DNA from: an uncultured Butyricicoccus sp.
Lineage (GTDB): Bacteria > Bacillota > Clostridia > Oscillospirales > Butyricicoccaceae
Assembly (NCBI GenBank): GCA_900547195.1
Contig: URFQ01000007.1
Coordinates: 1-49,489, forward strand
Direction: 5' to 3'
Length of the DNA: 49,489 nt
Below the pieces are notes generated by a model that saw only the letters and a list, made by a program, of their open reading frames with translations, searched no databases and was not told the DNA's origin. Below, in pieces: positions 33,064-40,634 of the stretch (its first letter is position 1; every line of letters starts with the position of its first letter). The position numbers and the translations under genes are program-made.

Positions 33064-34359
33064 ATGTTTCTAAAGACGGTTGTGGCCGACGGGCAGGCCG
33101 AGCGGCGCGTCATCGCGGAGATGAAAGCGCGTGCAGCCGAGACCCGCGGCGATATTGAAAATATTGTGCGCGGCATCCTGGAGGATGTGCGCGAAAACGG
33201 CATGGAGGCGGTCGAAAAGTATTCCATGCGCTTTGATAAGACCAAACCTTATGTGATTTCGCCGGTGGTGCTGGAAAAGGCATATAACGCCTGCGACCCG
33301 AAGCTGCGCGCCGCGCTGGAAAAGGCGGCCGCAAACATCCGGGACTATCATGAGAAGATGATGGTAAAGACTTGGGAATACCGGCGCAGCGCGGGCGCAG
33401 TGCTCGGCCAGACTGTGCGCGGCCTGCACAAGGCCGGCCTGTACGTGCCGGGCGGGACGGCGGCGTATCCGTCCTCCGTGCTGATGAACGCCATCCCGGC
33501 TAAGGTTGCCGGGGTTGGCGAGCTGGTCATGGTCACGCCCCCGACCGATAACCTGTCCACCGAAGTCCTGGCGGCGGCGTACATCGCGGGCGTGGATACG
33601 GTCATCGCAGTGGGAGGCACACAGGCTATCGCGGCGCTGGCCTATGGTGCGGGCTTTATCCCGCAGGTGGATAAAATTGTCGGCCCGGGCAACGCCTTTG
33701 TCGCGGCGGCCAAGAAGCTGGTCTTTGGTACGGTCGATATCGACATGATTGCAGGGCCGTCCGAGGTGCTTGTCATTGCAGACCACACGGCGAACCCCAC
33801 CTATGTCGCGGCTGACCTGCTCAGCCAGGCCGAGCATGACAAGCTGGCCTCCGCCGTGCTGCTGACCGATTCCATGGCGCAGGCGCAGGCGATTTCGTGC
33901 GAGATGGAGCGTATGGCGCGCCGGATGCCGCGCTGGGACATCATCCGGGAAAGCGTGGAAAATTACGGCTGCGCCGTGGTGTTTGAAGAACTCTCCGACG
34001 CATGCGCCATGGCAAACCTCGTTGCGCCCGAGCATCTGGAAGTCTGCACGGCTGCGCCACGCGAGCTGCTGCCGCTTCTGACCAACGCGGGCGCGATTTT
34101 CCTCGGGCAGTATTCGCCCGAGCCGCTTGGCGATTATATGGCGGGGCCATGCCACGTGCTGCCGACTTCGGGTTCGGCGCGGTTCTTTTCGCCGCTGTCG
34201 ACCGATACGTTCCTGAAAAAGACCAGCGTGATTGAGTATTCGCGGGAAGAACTGGAAGCCCTGTCGGACGATATCATTGCGCTGGCAAATGCCGAAAGGC
34301 TGGGTGCGCATGCAAACAGCGTTGCGGTGCGCTTTGCAGAACCAAAGGAGGACGACTGA
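33064..34359 (+). CDS. hisD: Histidinol dehydrogenase
   Basis: Last two oxidations to histidine; zinc and NAD dependent, 431 residues. Seen: GLYVPGGTAAYPSSVLMNAIP, GGTQAIAALAYGAGFIPQVD, GPGNAFVAAAKKLVFG, IDMIAGPSEVLVIAD and the zinc/catalytic stretch ADLLSQAEHDK and APEHLEVCT. ATG 33064 gives the family-typical N-terminus; the frame is open 135 bases upstream without a likely start. The 91-bp gap after hisZG is not a gene. Confidence 0.96.
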   Translation: MFLKTVVADGQAERRVIAEMKARAAETRGDIENIVRGILEDVRENGMEAVEKYSMRFDKTKPYVISPVVLEKAYNACDPKLRAALEKAAANIRDYHEKMMVKTWEYRRSAGAVLGQTVRGLHKAGLYVPGGTAAYPSSVLMNAIPAKVAGVGELVMVTPPTDNLSTEVLAAAYIAGVDTVIAVGGTQAIAALAYGAGFIPQVDKIVGPGNAFVAAAKKLVFGTVDIDMIAGPSEVLVIADHTANPTYVAADLLSQAEHDKLASAVLLTDSMAQAQAISCEMERMARRMPRWDIIRESVENYGCAVVFEELSDACAMANLVAPEHLEVCTAAPRELLPLLTNAGAIFLGQYSPEPLGDYMAGPCHVLPTSGSARFFSPLSTDTFLKKTSVIEYSREELEALSDDIIALANAERLGAHANSVAVRFAEPKEDD

Positions 34360-34956
34360 ATGCCGGATATCCGTACCAAAGTGCGGCAGTGCACCAAGTG
34401 CCGCGAAACCAAGGAAACCCAGATTGCGCTGTATTTGAACCTGGACGGCGGTGAGCGCAAGATCGAAACCGGCATTGGTTTTTTCGACCATATGCTGAAC
34501 AGCTTTGCCGTGCACAGCGGCTTCGGTTTAATCATTAAATGCACCGGCGACCTTGAGGTGGACGGGCACCATACCGTCGAGGATGTGGGCATTGTGCTCG
34601 GGCAGGCGTTTGCAAACATCCTGGGCGACCGCGCCGGGATTGCGCGGTTCGGCTCGGCCTATGTACCCATGGACGAGGCGCTTGGTTTCTGCGCGCTCGA
34701 TATTTCGGGACGTCCCTATCTGGTGTTTGACGCGCCGATGCCGCAGGCCATGTGCGGGCAGTATGACGCCTGCCTGACCGTGGAATTTATGCGCGCGTTT
34801 GCCATGAATGCAGGCGTAACGCTGCATCTGAAGAGCCTGTATGGCGAAAACAGCCACCATATCACCGAAGCGCTTTTCAAAGCGCTGGCGCGCGCGCTGA
34901 AGGAAGCTGTTTGCGAGACCGGCGGAGACGTGCTTTCCGCCAAGGGGATGCTCTGA
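34360..34956 (+). CDS. hisB: Imidazoleglycerol-phosphate dehydratase
   Basis: Dehydrates imidazole glycerol phosphate; manganese enzyme. Motifs TGIGFFDHMLNSFAVHSGFG, GDLEVDGHHTVEDVGI and the C-terminal ENSHHITEALFKALARAL hold the metal-binding histidines. 198 residues means a monofunctional enzyme without the phosphatase domain, so histidinol phosphatase must come from elsewhere. AAAGGAGG precedes; ATG starts directly after the hisD stop. Confidence 0.97.
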   Translation: MPDIRTKVRQCTKCRETKETQIALYLNLDGGERKIETGIGFFDHMLNSFAVHSGFGLIIKCTGDLEVDGHHTVEDVGIVLGQAFANILGDRAGIARFGSAYVPMDEALGFCALDISGRPYLVFDAPMPQAMCGQYDACLTVEFMRAFAMNAGVTLHLKSLYGENSHHITEALFKALARALKEAVCETGGDVLSAKGML

Positions 34957-35381
34957 TGCTCGGGAAACAGATGCCAGGGTTGGGCGTGGAACAACTGCTC
35001 GACAAATCGCTGCCGGGCGCGTTTCTGCTGCGTACTTACGGCGCAGAGAAACGCATCCGGCTGGACGATACGGCTGAGCATGCTCAAAAGAACGTGCGCA
35101 GCTTTATAATGACGCATGGCAAATTGCTGAGCACCGAATCGCTGGGGGAGCAGGCCATGCTCGCGGGGATGCTCGGCAGCGGGTTGGGGGACATGAACCC
35201 GGCCGTACTGCTGGTGAATTTCAGAGAGGCGGACGGCAAAACCGAGGTTTTCGCGCGCGCCTATGCCAAAGAGGGCTTGCAAAAACAGCACAGCGCGGAA
35301 AAGGCAATTGACCGGCTGGAAAATTTCCTAACCGGTTTGGACGGCGTCCTGGATGCGGTTTTAAAGGAATTTGGGCGGTGA
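34956..35381 (+). CDS. Unknown 141-aa protein within the histidine operon
   Basis: I do not recognise this protein. It is soluble, of mixed charge, with no signal peptide or membrane segment; the C-terminal third is probably helical (EKAIDRLENFLTGLDGVLDA). Its ATG overlaps the hisB stop (TGATG) and its stop is four bases before the hisH ATG, so it is firmly inside the operon and translated with it. Codon use matches its neighbours, so it looks like a real gene. It has no Cys and no clear metal motif. A role as an assembly or regulatory partner of a His enzyme is only a guess. Confidence 0.75.
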   Translation: MLGKQMPGLGVEQLLDKSLPGAFLLRTYGAEKRIRLDDTAEHAQKNVRSFIMTHGKLLSTESLGEQAMLAGMLGSGLGDMNPAVLLVNFREADGKTEVFARAYAKEGLQKQHSAEKAIDRLENFLTGLDGVLDAVLKEFGR

Positions 35382-35385
35382 GGAC

Positions 35386-36003
35386 ATGAATTACATTGCA
35401 ATTGTAGACTACGGCGCGGGAAACCTCATGAGCGTGCACAACACGCTGGATTTCCTGGGATGCGAAAACAGGATCGCGGACACGCCGGAGACGGTCGAGC
35501 GCGCGGCGGGCGTGATCCTGCCCGGCGTGGGCGCATTCCCGGACGCCATGCAGGCGCTTGCGGGCTCCGGCCTGCTGGCCGCGGTCAAAAAAGCTGCGGC
35601 GGAGAAACCGTTCCTTGGCATTTGCCTCGGCATGCAGATGCTGTTTGAAGAATCGGACGAGGTGCGCCCCTGCAAGGGGCTCGGCTTGCTGCCGGGTTGC
35701 ATCCGCCGCATCAAAACCGGCCTGAAACTGCCGCAGATCGGCTGGAACGCGCTGCATATTGAGCGCCCAAACGCACTGACGCATGGCTTGCAGGAAGGCG
35801 ATTACGTGTATTTTGTGCATTCGTTCGCCGCGGCGCCCGCAAACCGGGATGACCTTGCCTGCTGGACCGATTACGGCGCCGAGGTGCCGGCCATGGTCGC
35901 GCGCGGCCATGTATTCGGCTGCCAGTTCCATCCGGAAAAGAGCGGCCCGGTCGGCCTGGCCATCCTCAAAAATTTTGCCAAACTGACGGAGGGGGACGCA
36001 TGA
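35386..36003 (+). CDS. hisH: Imidazole glycerol phosphate synthase, glutaminase subunit
   Basis: Class I glutamine amidotransferase that feeds ammonia to HisF. Starts IAIVDYGAGNLMSVHNTLDF; nucleophile Cys in FLGICLGMQMLF; His-Glu of the triad in CQFHPEKSG. 205 residues. ATG 35386 preceded by GTGAGGA. Overlaps hisA by ATGA. Confidence 0.97.
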   Translation: MNYIAIVDYGAGNLMSVHNTLDFLGCENRIADTPETVERAAGVILPGVGAFPDAMQALAGSGLLAAVKKAAAEKPFLGICLGMQMLFEESDEVRPCKGLGLLPGCIRRIKTGLKLPQIGWNALHIERPNALTHGLQEGDYVYFVHSFAAAPANRDDLACWTDYGAEVPAMVARGHVFGCQFHPEKSGPVGLAILKNFAKLTEGDA

Positions 36004-36716
36004 AAATTTTACCTGCCATTGACCTTAAGGACGGTCAATGCGTGCGCCTGAAAAGGGGCGACTACGGCACCGCGCACAAAGTCGCGGAAGACGCGGTGCA
36101 AACCGCGAAGGGCTTTCTTGCCGCGGGCGCGGAACTGGTCCATATGGTCGATCTGGACGGTGCGAAGGACGGTTCGCATGCCAACTATGACGTGGTGAAG
36201 CGTGTCATTGCGGAGACCGGCGCAAAGGTGGAACTTGGCGGCGGCATCCGCGCGATGGCGGATGTGGACGCGGTGCTGGCGCTCGGCGTCAGCCGGGTGA
36301 TCATCGGTTCGGCAGCGGTGAAAAATCCGCAGTTTGTCAAAGAAGCGGCCGCGAAATACGGCGAAAAAATTGCGGTCGGCATTGATGCGCTCAGCGGCAC
36401 CGTGCGCACCGAGGGCTGGCTCAAGGACTCGGGCGAGGATTTTCTTGCGTTTGCAAAGCGTATGGAGTCCTACGGCGTGGGGACGATCATCTTTACCGAT
36501 ATCGATAAGGACGGCATGCTGGAAGGCCCGAACTTTGAGCAGCTGAGCATGCTCAGAAATGCCGTCTCCTGCGCGATTGTTGCGTCGGGCGGGGTGACCA
36601 CGCTCGAGGATATTGCAAAGCTGCGCGACGCGGGCATTGACGCGGCGATTGCAGGCAAAGCGGTGTATACCGGCGCGCTGGATCTTGCAGCCGCCATCCG
36701 GATCGGGGAGGGTTGA
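36000..36716 (+). CDS. hisA: Phosphoribosylformimino-5-aminoimidazole carboxamide ribotide isomerase
   Basis: TIM-barrel Amadori isomerase (ProFAR to PRFAR). Start MKILPAIDLKDGQCVRLKRG with the first catalytic Asp, phosphate sites ELGGGIRAM and VIASGGVTTLEDIAKL type stretch near the end, and the second Asp region TDIDKDGMLEGPN. 238 residues. Its stop overlaps the codon just before hisF. Confidence 0.97.
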   Translation: MKILPAIDLKDGQCVRLKRGDYGTAHKVAEDAVQTAKGFLAAGAELVHMVDLDGAKDGSHANYDVVKRVIAETGAKVELGGGIRAMADVDAVLALGVSRVIIGSAAVKNPQFVKEAAAKYGEKIAVGIDALSGTVRTEGWLKDSGEDFLAFAKRMESYGVGTIIFTDIDKDGMLEGPNFEQLSMLRNAVSCAIVASGGVTTLEDIAKLRDAGIDAAIAGKAVYTGALDLAAAIRIGEG

Positions 36717-36718
36717 GC

Positions 36719-37486
36719 ATGCTTGCAAAGAGGATCATCCCCTGCCTGGACGTCAAGGACGGTCGTGTGGTCAAGGGCGTCAATTTCGTTGGCCTGCGCG
36801 ATGCAGGCGACCCGGTGGAATTGGCAAAGTTTTATTCCCAGGAGGGCGCGGATGAAATCGTGTTCCTGGACATCACGGCCACGAGCGACAACCGCGCGAC
36901 AATTGCAGACGTGGTGCGCCGAACCTGCCGTGAGGTATTCGTCCCGGTAACGGTGGGCGGCGGCATCCGCACGGTGGAGGATTTTAAAGAGATCCTGCGC
37001 GCAGGAGCGGATAAGGTTTCGGTCAATTCGGCGGCGGTCAAGAACCCGGGGCTGATCAACGCGGCGGCGGAGAAATACGGCAGCCAGTGCGTTGTGGTGG
37101 CAATTGACGCGCGCCGCAGCGACAAGGCCGTCTCCGGGTTTGAGGTATACGTGGCCGGCGGCCGCACCCCGACCGGCATCGACGCGGTCGCGTGGGCGAA
37201 GGATGCCTATGCGCGCGGCGCGGGTGAGATCTTGCTGACCAGCATGGACAAGGACGGCACAAAGTCCGGGTTTGATCTGGAGCTGACCCAGCGCGTGTGC
37301 GAGGTAGCGCCCATCCCGGTGATTGCGTCGGGCGGCTGCGGAACGCTCGAACACTTTGCCGAGGCGTTTGAAAAGACCGATGCGACCGCCGCGCTCGCAG
37401 CCAGCCTGTTCCACTACGGCGAGCTGCGCATCGGCGAAGTCAAGGATTACCTGCACGGAAGAGGCATCCCGGTGCGCGGCGCATGA
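36719..37486 (+). CDS. hisF: Imidazole glycerol phosphate synthase, cyclase subunit
   Basis: TIM-barrel partner of HisH making imidazole glycerol phosphate and AICAR. Start MLAKRIIPCLDVKDGRVVKG, VTVGGGIRTVEDF, ILLTSMDKDGTKSGFD and VIASGGCGTLEHFAEAF are diagnostic. ATG 36719 is chosen; an in-frame TTG six bases earlier overlaps the hisA stop. 255 residues. Confidence 0.97.
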   Translation: MLAKRIIPCLDVKDGRVVKGVNFVGLRDAGDPVELAKFYSQEGADEIVFLDITATSDNRATIADVVRRTCREVFVPVTVGGGIRTVEDFKEILRAGADKVSVNSAAVKNPGLINAAAEKYGSQCVVVAIDARRSDKAVSGFEVYVAGGRTPTGIDAVAWAKDAYARGAGEILLTSMDKDGTKSGFDLELTQRVCEVAPIPVIASGGCGTLEHFAEAFEKTDATAALAASLFHYGELRIGEVKDYLHGRGIPVRGA

Positions 37487-37596
37487 CGCACGGGGTCATT
37501 GCCGGGCTCCACGGGCAGCTGGACGGGCAGCTGGACGCCTTCTTAAGATCGGGCCTACAGGAATCGGATATTACGCTGCGAAAGGAAATGGAAACG

Positions 37597-37926
37597 ATGG
37601 ATTTGTCAAAATTTTTTGCCAAGGGTGCGCTAATTCCGGTGATCTGCCAGGATGAACGCAATGGCGAAGTGCTGATGCTGGGATATGCCGACGAAGAGGC
37701 ATTGCAAAAGACGATGGAGACTGGTACGGCATGGTTTTTCTCGCGTTCACGCCAGAAGCTATGGAATAAGGGCGAGACTTCGGGCAACTTTATTTTTGTA
37801 AAGAAAATCCTGTCCGACTGCGACGACGATACGCTCATTTATTGGGGCACGCCCAAGGGGCCGGTCTGCCACACCGGCAACCGCACCTGCTTCTACACGA
37901 CATTATGGGAGAAAGAAGGAGAATAA
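37597..37926 (+). CDS. hisI: Phosphoribosyl-AMP cyclohydrolase
   Basis: Opens the adenine ring of PR-AMP; zinc enzyme. Seen: FAKGALIPVICQDERNGEVL, MLGYADEEALQKT, TGTAWFFSRSRQKLWNKGE and the zinc region SDCDDDTL and CHTGNRTCFY. 109 residues, monofunctional; the HisE activity is separate. ATG 37597 has AAGGAA 10 bases upstream. An in-frame ATG at 37483 overlaps the hisF stop (ATGA) and would add 38 residues, but that stretch uses several otherwise rare codons (TTA, AGA, CTA, CGA) and does not look like a HisI N-terminus. Confidence 0.93.
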   Translation: MDLSKFFAKGALIPVICQDERNGEVLMLGYADEEALQKTMETGTAWFFSRSRQKLWNKGETSGNFIFVKKILSDCDDDTLIYWGTPKGPVCHTGNRTCFYTTLWEKEGE

Positions 37927-37928
37927 GC

Positions 37929-38018
37929 ATGGCAATGAGTCTGGTTGCCCTACTTGGGATTGGGCTGGTTGCAGCGGCGGCAGTTTTGGCCATTGTACTG
38001 CTCGTCAGCCGCCGATAA
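37929..38018 (+). CDS. 29-residue single-helix membrane peptide between hisI and hisE
   Basis: A very short reading frame directly after hisI. AAGGAG (37916-37921) lies 7 bases before ATG 37929. The translation starts MAMSLVALLGIGLVAA, continues as an unbroken hydrophobic helix of about 22 residues and ends SRR before TAA, a clean single-span topology with a positive end inside. It ends 14 bases before hisE, whose own ribosome site follows the stop. A random frame with good ribosome site, exact fit in the gap and perfect membrane helix is unlikely, so I think it is real. Function unknown. Confidence 0.6.
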   Translation: MAMSLVALLGIGLVAAAAVLAIVLLVSRR

Positions 38019-38032
38019 GAAAGGAAAGAAAC

Positions 38033-38356
38033 ATGAATTCATTTGAACAGATGGAAGCGGTCATCGCGCAGCGGCGCGCGGAACCGCAGGAAAATTCGTA
38101 TACCTGCTACCTGTTTGATAAGGGGCTCGATAAAATTCTTAAAAAAGTGGGCGAGGAGTGCGCCGAGACCATCATTGCCGCCAAAAACGGCGATAAGGAA
38201 GAGCTGGTCGGAGAAATCAATGATGTGTTCTACCACATGATGGTCATGATGAACGAATGCGGCGTCACAATGGAGGACGTCTGCAAGGAAATGGACGCCC
38301 GCGCCGCCAAGATCGGCAATCTGAAACAGTTCCATGTCTCCGATCACAATACGTAA
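38033..38356 (+). CDS. hisE: Phosphoribosyl-ATP pyrophosphatase
   Basis: Second step of histidine synthesis, hydrolysing PR-ATP to PR-AMP. MazG-like all-helical fold of 107 residues with YTCYLFDKGLDKILKKVGEE, the metal-binding EE..E pattern and GEINDVFYHMMVMM. AAAGGAAAG precedes the ATG. Confidence 0.96.
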   Translation: MNSFEQMEAVIAQRRAEPQENSYTCYLFDKGLDKILKKVGEECAETIIAAKNGDKEELVGEINDVFYHMMVMMNECGVTMEDVCKEMDARAAKIGNLKQFHVSDHNT

Positions 38357-38371
38357 CAGAGGGAAAAGCTT

Positions 38372-38854
38372 ATGCGCAGAAAAGACCGTGAGATTTTTGG
38401 CCGGGAAAACGTGGAACCGATTTTACAGGCATGCAAAGTGTGCCGCATTGCAATGATCGCGGACGGCAGGCCTTATGTGATCCCGATGAACTTTGGATAT
38501 ACGTGGGACGGCAGCGGTTTGACGCTGTATTTCCATAGCGGCCTCAAAGGAAAGAAAATTGACGCATTGAAAGCGGATCCGCGAATCTGCTTTGAAATGG
38601 ACATCCAGGATGGGCTGACCGGAGACGGCGATCTTGCCTGCCGGTACAGCTATGCGTTTTCGTCGATTGTGGGGGAGGGAAGCGTTGAATTCGCGCAAAC
38701 GAATGACGAAAAGCGCCAGGGCTTCGACGTCATTATGAAGCATCAGACCGGCCGGGACGGTTGGACGTATAGCGACGCGCATCTCGCGGTTGCCGAGGTG
38801 TTCCGTGTCCGCGCCGAGTCGTTTGAAGCATCGCGAAAACAGCCAAAACAGTAA
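38372..38854 (+). CDS. Pyridoxamine 5'-phosphate oxidase-family flavin protein (NimA-like)
   Basis: Split-barrel flavin-binding protein of the family that includes 5-nitroimidazole resistance (Nim) proteins. Starts MRRKDREIFGRENVEPILQA, then CRIAMIADGRPYVIPMNFGY and the FHSGLKGKKIDALKADPRICFEM strand-loop-strand typical of these proteins; 160 residues. It begins 15 bp after hisE and ends at the operon terminator, so it is probably co-transcribed with the his genes, with no obvious link to histidine. The exact substrate is unknown; drug resistance should not be assumed. Confidence 0.82.
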   Translation: MRRKDREIFGRENVEPILQACKVCRIAMIADGRPYVIPMNFGYTWDGSGLTLYFHSGLKGKKIDALKADPRICFEMDIQDGLTGDGDLACRYSYAFSSIVGEGSVEFAQTNDEKRQGFDVIMKHQTGRDGWTYSDAHLAVAEVFRVRAESFEASRKQPKQ

Positions 38855-38881
38855 AAAATCCGGCCTTTTGGCCGGATTTTT
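38854..38881. terminator. Bidirectional terminator, his operon / tRNA methyltransferase
   Basis: A perfect 12-bp stem AAAAATCCGGCC with its complement (38854-38865 and 38870-38881) and a TTTT loop. A-run on one side and T-run on the other, so it serves the plus his operon and the convergent minus gene, whose stop is two bases away. Confidence 0.88.
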
Positions 38882-38882
38882 C

Positions 38883-39593
38883 TTACGTAAAGTGATAGAT
38901 TGCCTTGTATTCATCGGTCAAAATGCCATTCGCCTCCTGCACCAGAAGCGGCGGCTCGACCACCATGCCGTCCGCTGCGCCGCCTTTGCGGCATTCAATC
39001 AGCACAGCCGACGGCGCCTTTTTCGCAGTCTGATGCACAAAGCGCAGGCGCTTGGGCATGAGCCGCACGCGCTGAAGCGCAGCAATCAGGGGGATGAGCC
39101 GCTCAGGACGAAAGACCATTGCACACTTCCCGCCGCTGCCAAGGACATAGGAAGCTGCGATCGCTACGTCCTCAATGGTCGCCTCACCGTCCGTACGCGC
39201 CATGGCATGCGCGTCCAGTGGGGAAACCTTGCCCGACCCGCGCCTGAAATACGGTGGATTGCAGAGCACATAATCCATGGAGCCGTGCGGCAGGAGGGCG
39301 CGGATCTGCCGCAGATCGCCGGTCAGGACGGTCACGTTATCCAGCTTGTTTTCCACAACCGAGCGGCGGAACAGTTCGGCCGCACCCTCCTGAAGCTCCA
39401 GGCCGGTCATGCGCAGGTCATCCCGCCATGTAAGCAGCGTGAGCGCGCCTGTGCCCGCGCCAAGATCCAGGACGCGCGCAAAGCGCCGTGGCCGGGCAAA
39501 CGCAGACAACAGGACGGAATCCTGCCCCAGCTTAAAAAATGCATCATCTTGTAATAGCCGCAGCCCGTTCGGCAGCAGTTCCGTGGTTTCCAT
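38883..39593 (-). CDS. tRNA1(Val) (adenine-N6)-methyltransferase-like protein (TrmN6 family)
   Basis: SAM-dependent methyltransferase, probably acting on tRNA adenine 37. SAM-binding motif VLDLGAGTGALTLL (about residues 41-54), acidic MTGLELQEG, and the N6-adenine catalytic motif CNPPYF. The start METTELLPNGLRLLQDDAFF and LGQDSVLLSAFA match the Gram-positive YabB-type members. ATG 39593 (236 aa) lies behind AGGAGG; an earlier in-frame start adds 19 residues with no ribosome site. Confidence 0.85.
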   Translation of the reverse strand: METTELLPNGLRLLQDDAFFKLGQDSVLLSAFARPRRFARVLDLGAGTGALTLLTWRDDLRMTGLELQEGAAELFRRSVVENKLDNVTVLTGDLRQIRALLPHGSMDYVLCNPPYFRRGSGKVSPLDAHAMARTDGEATIEDVAIAASYVLGSGGKCAMVFRPERLIPLIAALQRVRLMPKRLRFVHQTAKKAPSAVLIECRKGGAADGMVVEPPLLVQEANGILTDEYKAIYHFT

Positions 39594-39640
39594 GTCCGGC
39601 TCCTCCTGTTGGTTCCCATATTGCACAAAAATCTGATAAT

Positions 39641-39669
39641 AGGATAACAAAAAGGCTGCTTTCTGTCAA
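39641..39669 (-). promoter_or_regulatory. Promoter of the tRNA methyltransferase gene
   Basis: Minus strand TTGACA (39664-39669), 17-base spacer, TATCCT (39641-39646). It is back to back with the cysE promoter: the two -35 boxes are only 16 bp apart. Confidence 0.6.
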
Positions 39670-39685
39670 ATCTGCCGCAAAGGCT

Positions 39686-39714
39686 TTGACAAAGCACGGC
39701 AAGTACCGTACAAT
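39686..39714 (+). promoter_or_regulatory. Promoter of cysE
   Basis: TTGACA (39686-39691), 17-base spacer, TACAAT (39709-39714). The leader to the ATG is about 85 bases, too short for a full T-box. Confidence 0.7.
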
Positions 39715-39806
39715 AGAAATGCATACTTTTTCCGTGGGATTCATGCAACACTGGGGACAAAAACCTGCATACTATGGGATAAGGACGAACAGAGAGGTAA
39801 TCTGCT

Positions 39807-40496
39807 ATGTTTCTCAAAGATTTAATTGAAGACGCGCGGTCCATCCGGGACCGTGACCCGGCCGCCCGCACAACGGCCGAGGTTTTCTTGTTATATCCGG
39901 GCTTTCATGCCCTCATTTATCATAAACTTACCCACTGGCTGTACCTGCACAAGCGCTTTTTCCTTGCGCGTATGATTTCACAGTTTGCGCGTACGATCAC
40001 AGGCGTGGAAATCCACCCGGGCGCGAAAATCGGCCGCGGCCTGTTCATCGACCATGGCATGGGGATTGTAATCGGAGAGACCGCCGAGGTGGGTGATTAT
40101 TGCACGATCTATCACGGTGTGACGCTCGGCGGTACAGGCAAGGACACTGGCAAGCGCCATCCGACGATTGGGAACAATGTGCTGATTTCTACAGGCGCGA
40201 AAGTACTTGGCCCGTTCACGGTGGGCGACAACTCACGCATCGGTGCAAATGCCGTGGTTTTGCAGGAGGTGCCGCCGGATTCTACCGTGGTCGGCGTCAA
40301 AGCGCGGATTGTCAAGATTGGCGGGCATCGTGTCCCGTCGTTTGATCTCGATCAGGTCAATGTACCCGACCCGCTGGCGCAGGAGCTGTGCCGCCTAGAA
40401 CACCGCGTGTATATCAATGAGCAAAAGTTGCGTGACGGCAAACACGATGAAAACCCGGCAAAAACGGAGGAAACATATGAAACAGGACAGAAATAA
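39807..40496 (+). CDS. cysE: Serine O-acetyltransferase
   Basis: Makes O-acetylserine, the direct precursor of cysteine. N-terminal helices with RDPAARTTAEVFLLYPGFHA, then the left-handed beta-helix of hexapeptide repeats with EIHPGAKIGRGLFIDHGMGI, GETAEVGDYCTIYHGVTLGG and KRHPTIGNNVLISTGAKVLG (catalytic His in the GETAEV..YHGVTLGG region). 229 residues, the short Gram-positive form. AGAGAGGT precedes the ATG. Its cysteine synthase partner is not in the window. Confidence 0.96.
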   Translation: MFLKDLIEDARSIRDRDPAARTTAEVFLLYPGFHALIYHKLTHWLYLHKRFFLARMISQFARTITGVEIHPGAKIGRGLFIDHGMGIVIGETAEVGDYCTIYHGVTLGGTGKDTGKRHPTIGNNVLISTGAKVLGPFTVGDNSRIGANAVVLQEVPPDSTVVGVKARIVKIGGHRVPSFDLDQVNVPDPLAQELCRLEHRVYINEQKLRDGKHDENPAKTEETYETGQK

Positions 40497-40558
40497 GCCG
40501 GTAAAACCATGCGAAAACTGTGTAAAATAATGAAGTTTTGCTTTCTTGCGGATTTTCA

Positions 40559-40587
40559 TTTACAAATATCGAGCAATTTAGTATAAT
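40559..40587 (+). promoter_or_regulatory. Promoter of the PerR/Fur-type gene
   Basis: TTTACA (40559-40564), 17-base spacer, TATAAT (40582-40587). AATAC and GTATT at 40591-40595 and 40610-40614 form a weak inverted repeat just downstream; it is not a convincing Per or Fur box. Confidence 0.6.
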
Positions 40588-40634
40588 ATCAATACAAGAA
40601 TGAGAATCCGTATTATGTGAAGGGGGCAAAGCCT

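Noticed and set aside
37483..37596. N-terminal extension of hisI starting at the ATG that overlaps the hisF stop
   Set aside because: The extra 38 residues are unlike HisI, use rare codons, and a better-placed ribosome site serves ATG 37597; kept only as an alternative start.
39715..39806. T-box riboswitch before cysE
   Set aside because: The leader is under 100 bases, and neither a specifier stem nor the conserved T-box sequence is visible.
40591..40614. Per or Fur box before the PerR-like gene
   Set aside because: The AATAC/GTATT inverted repeat is weak and does not match either consensus.
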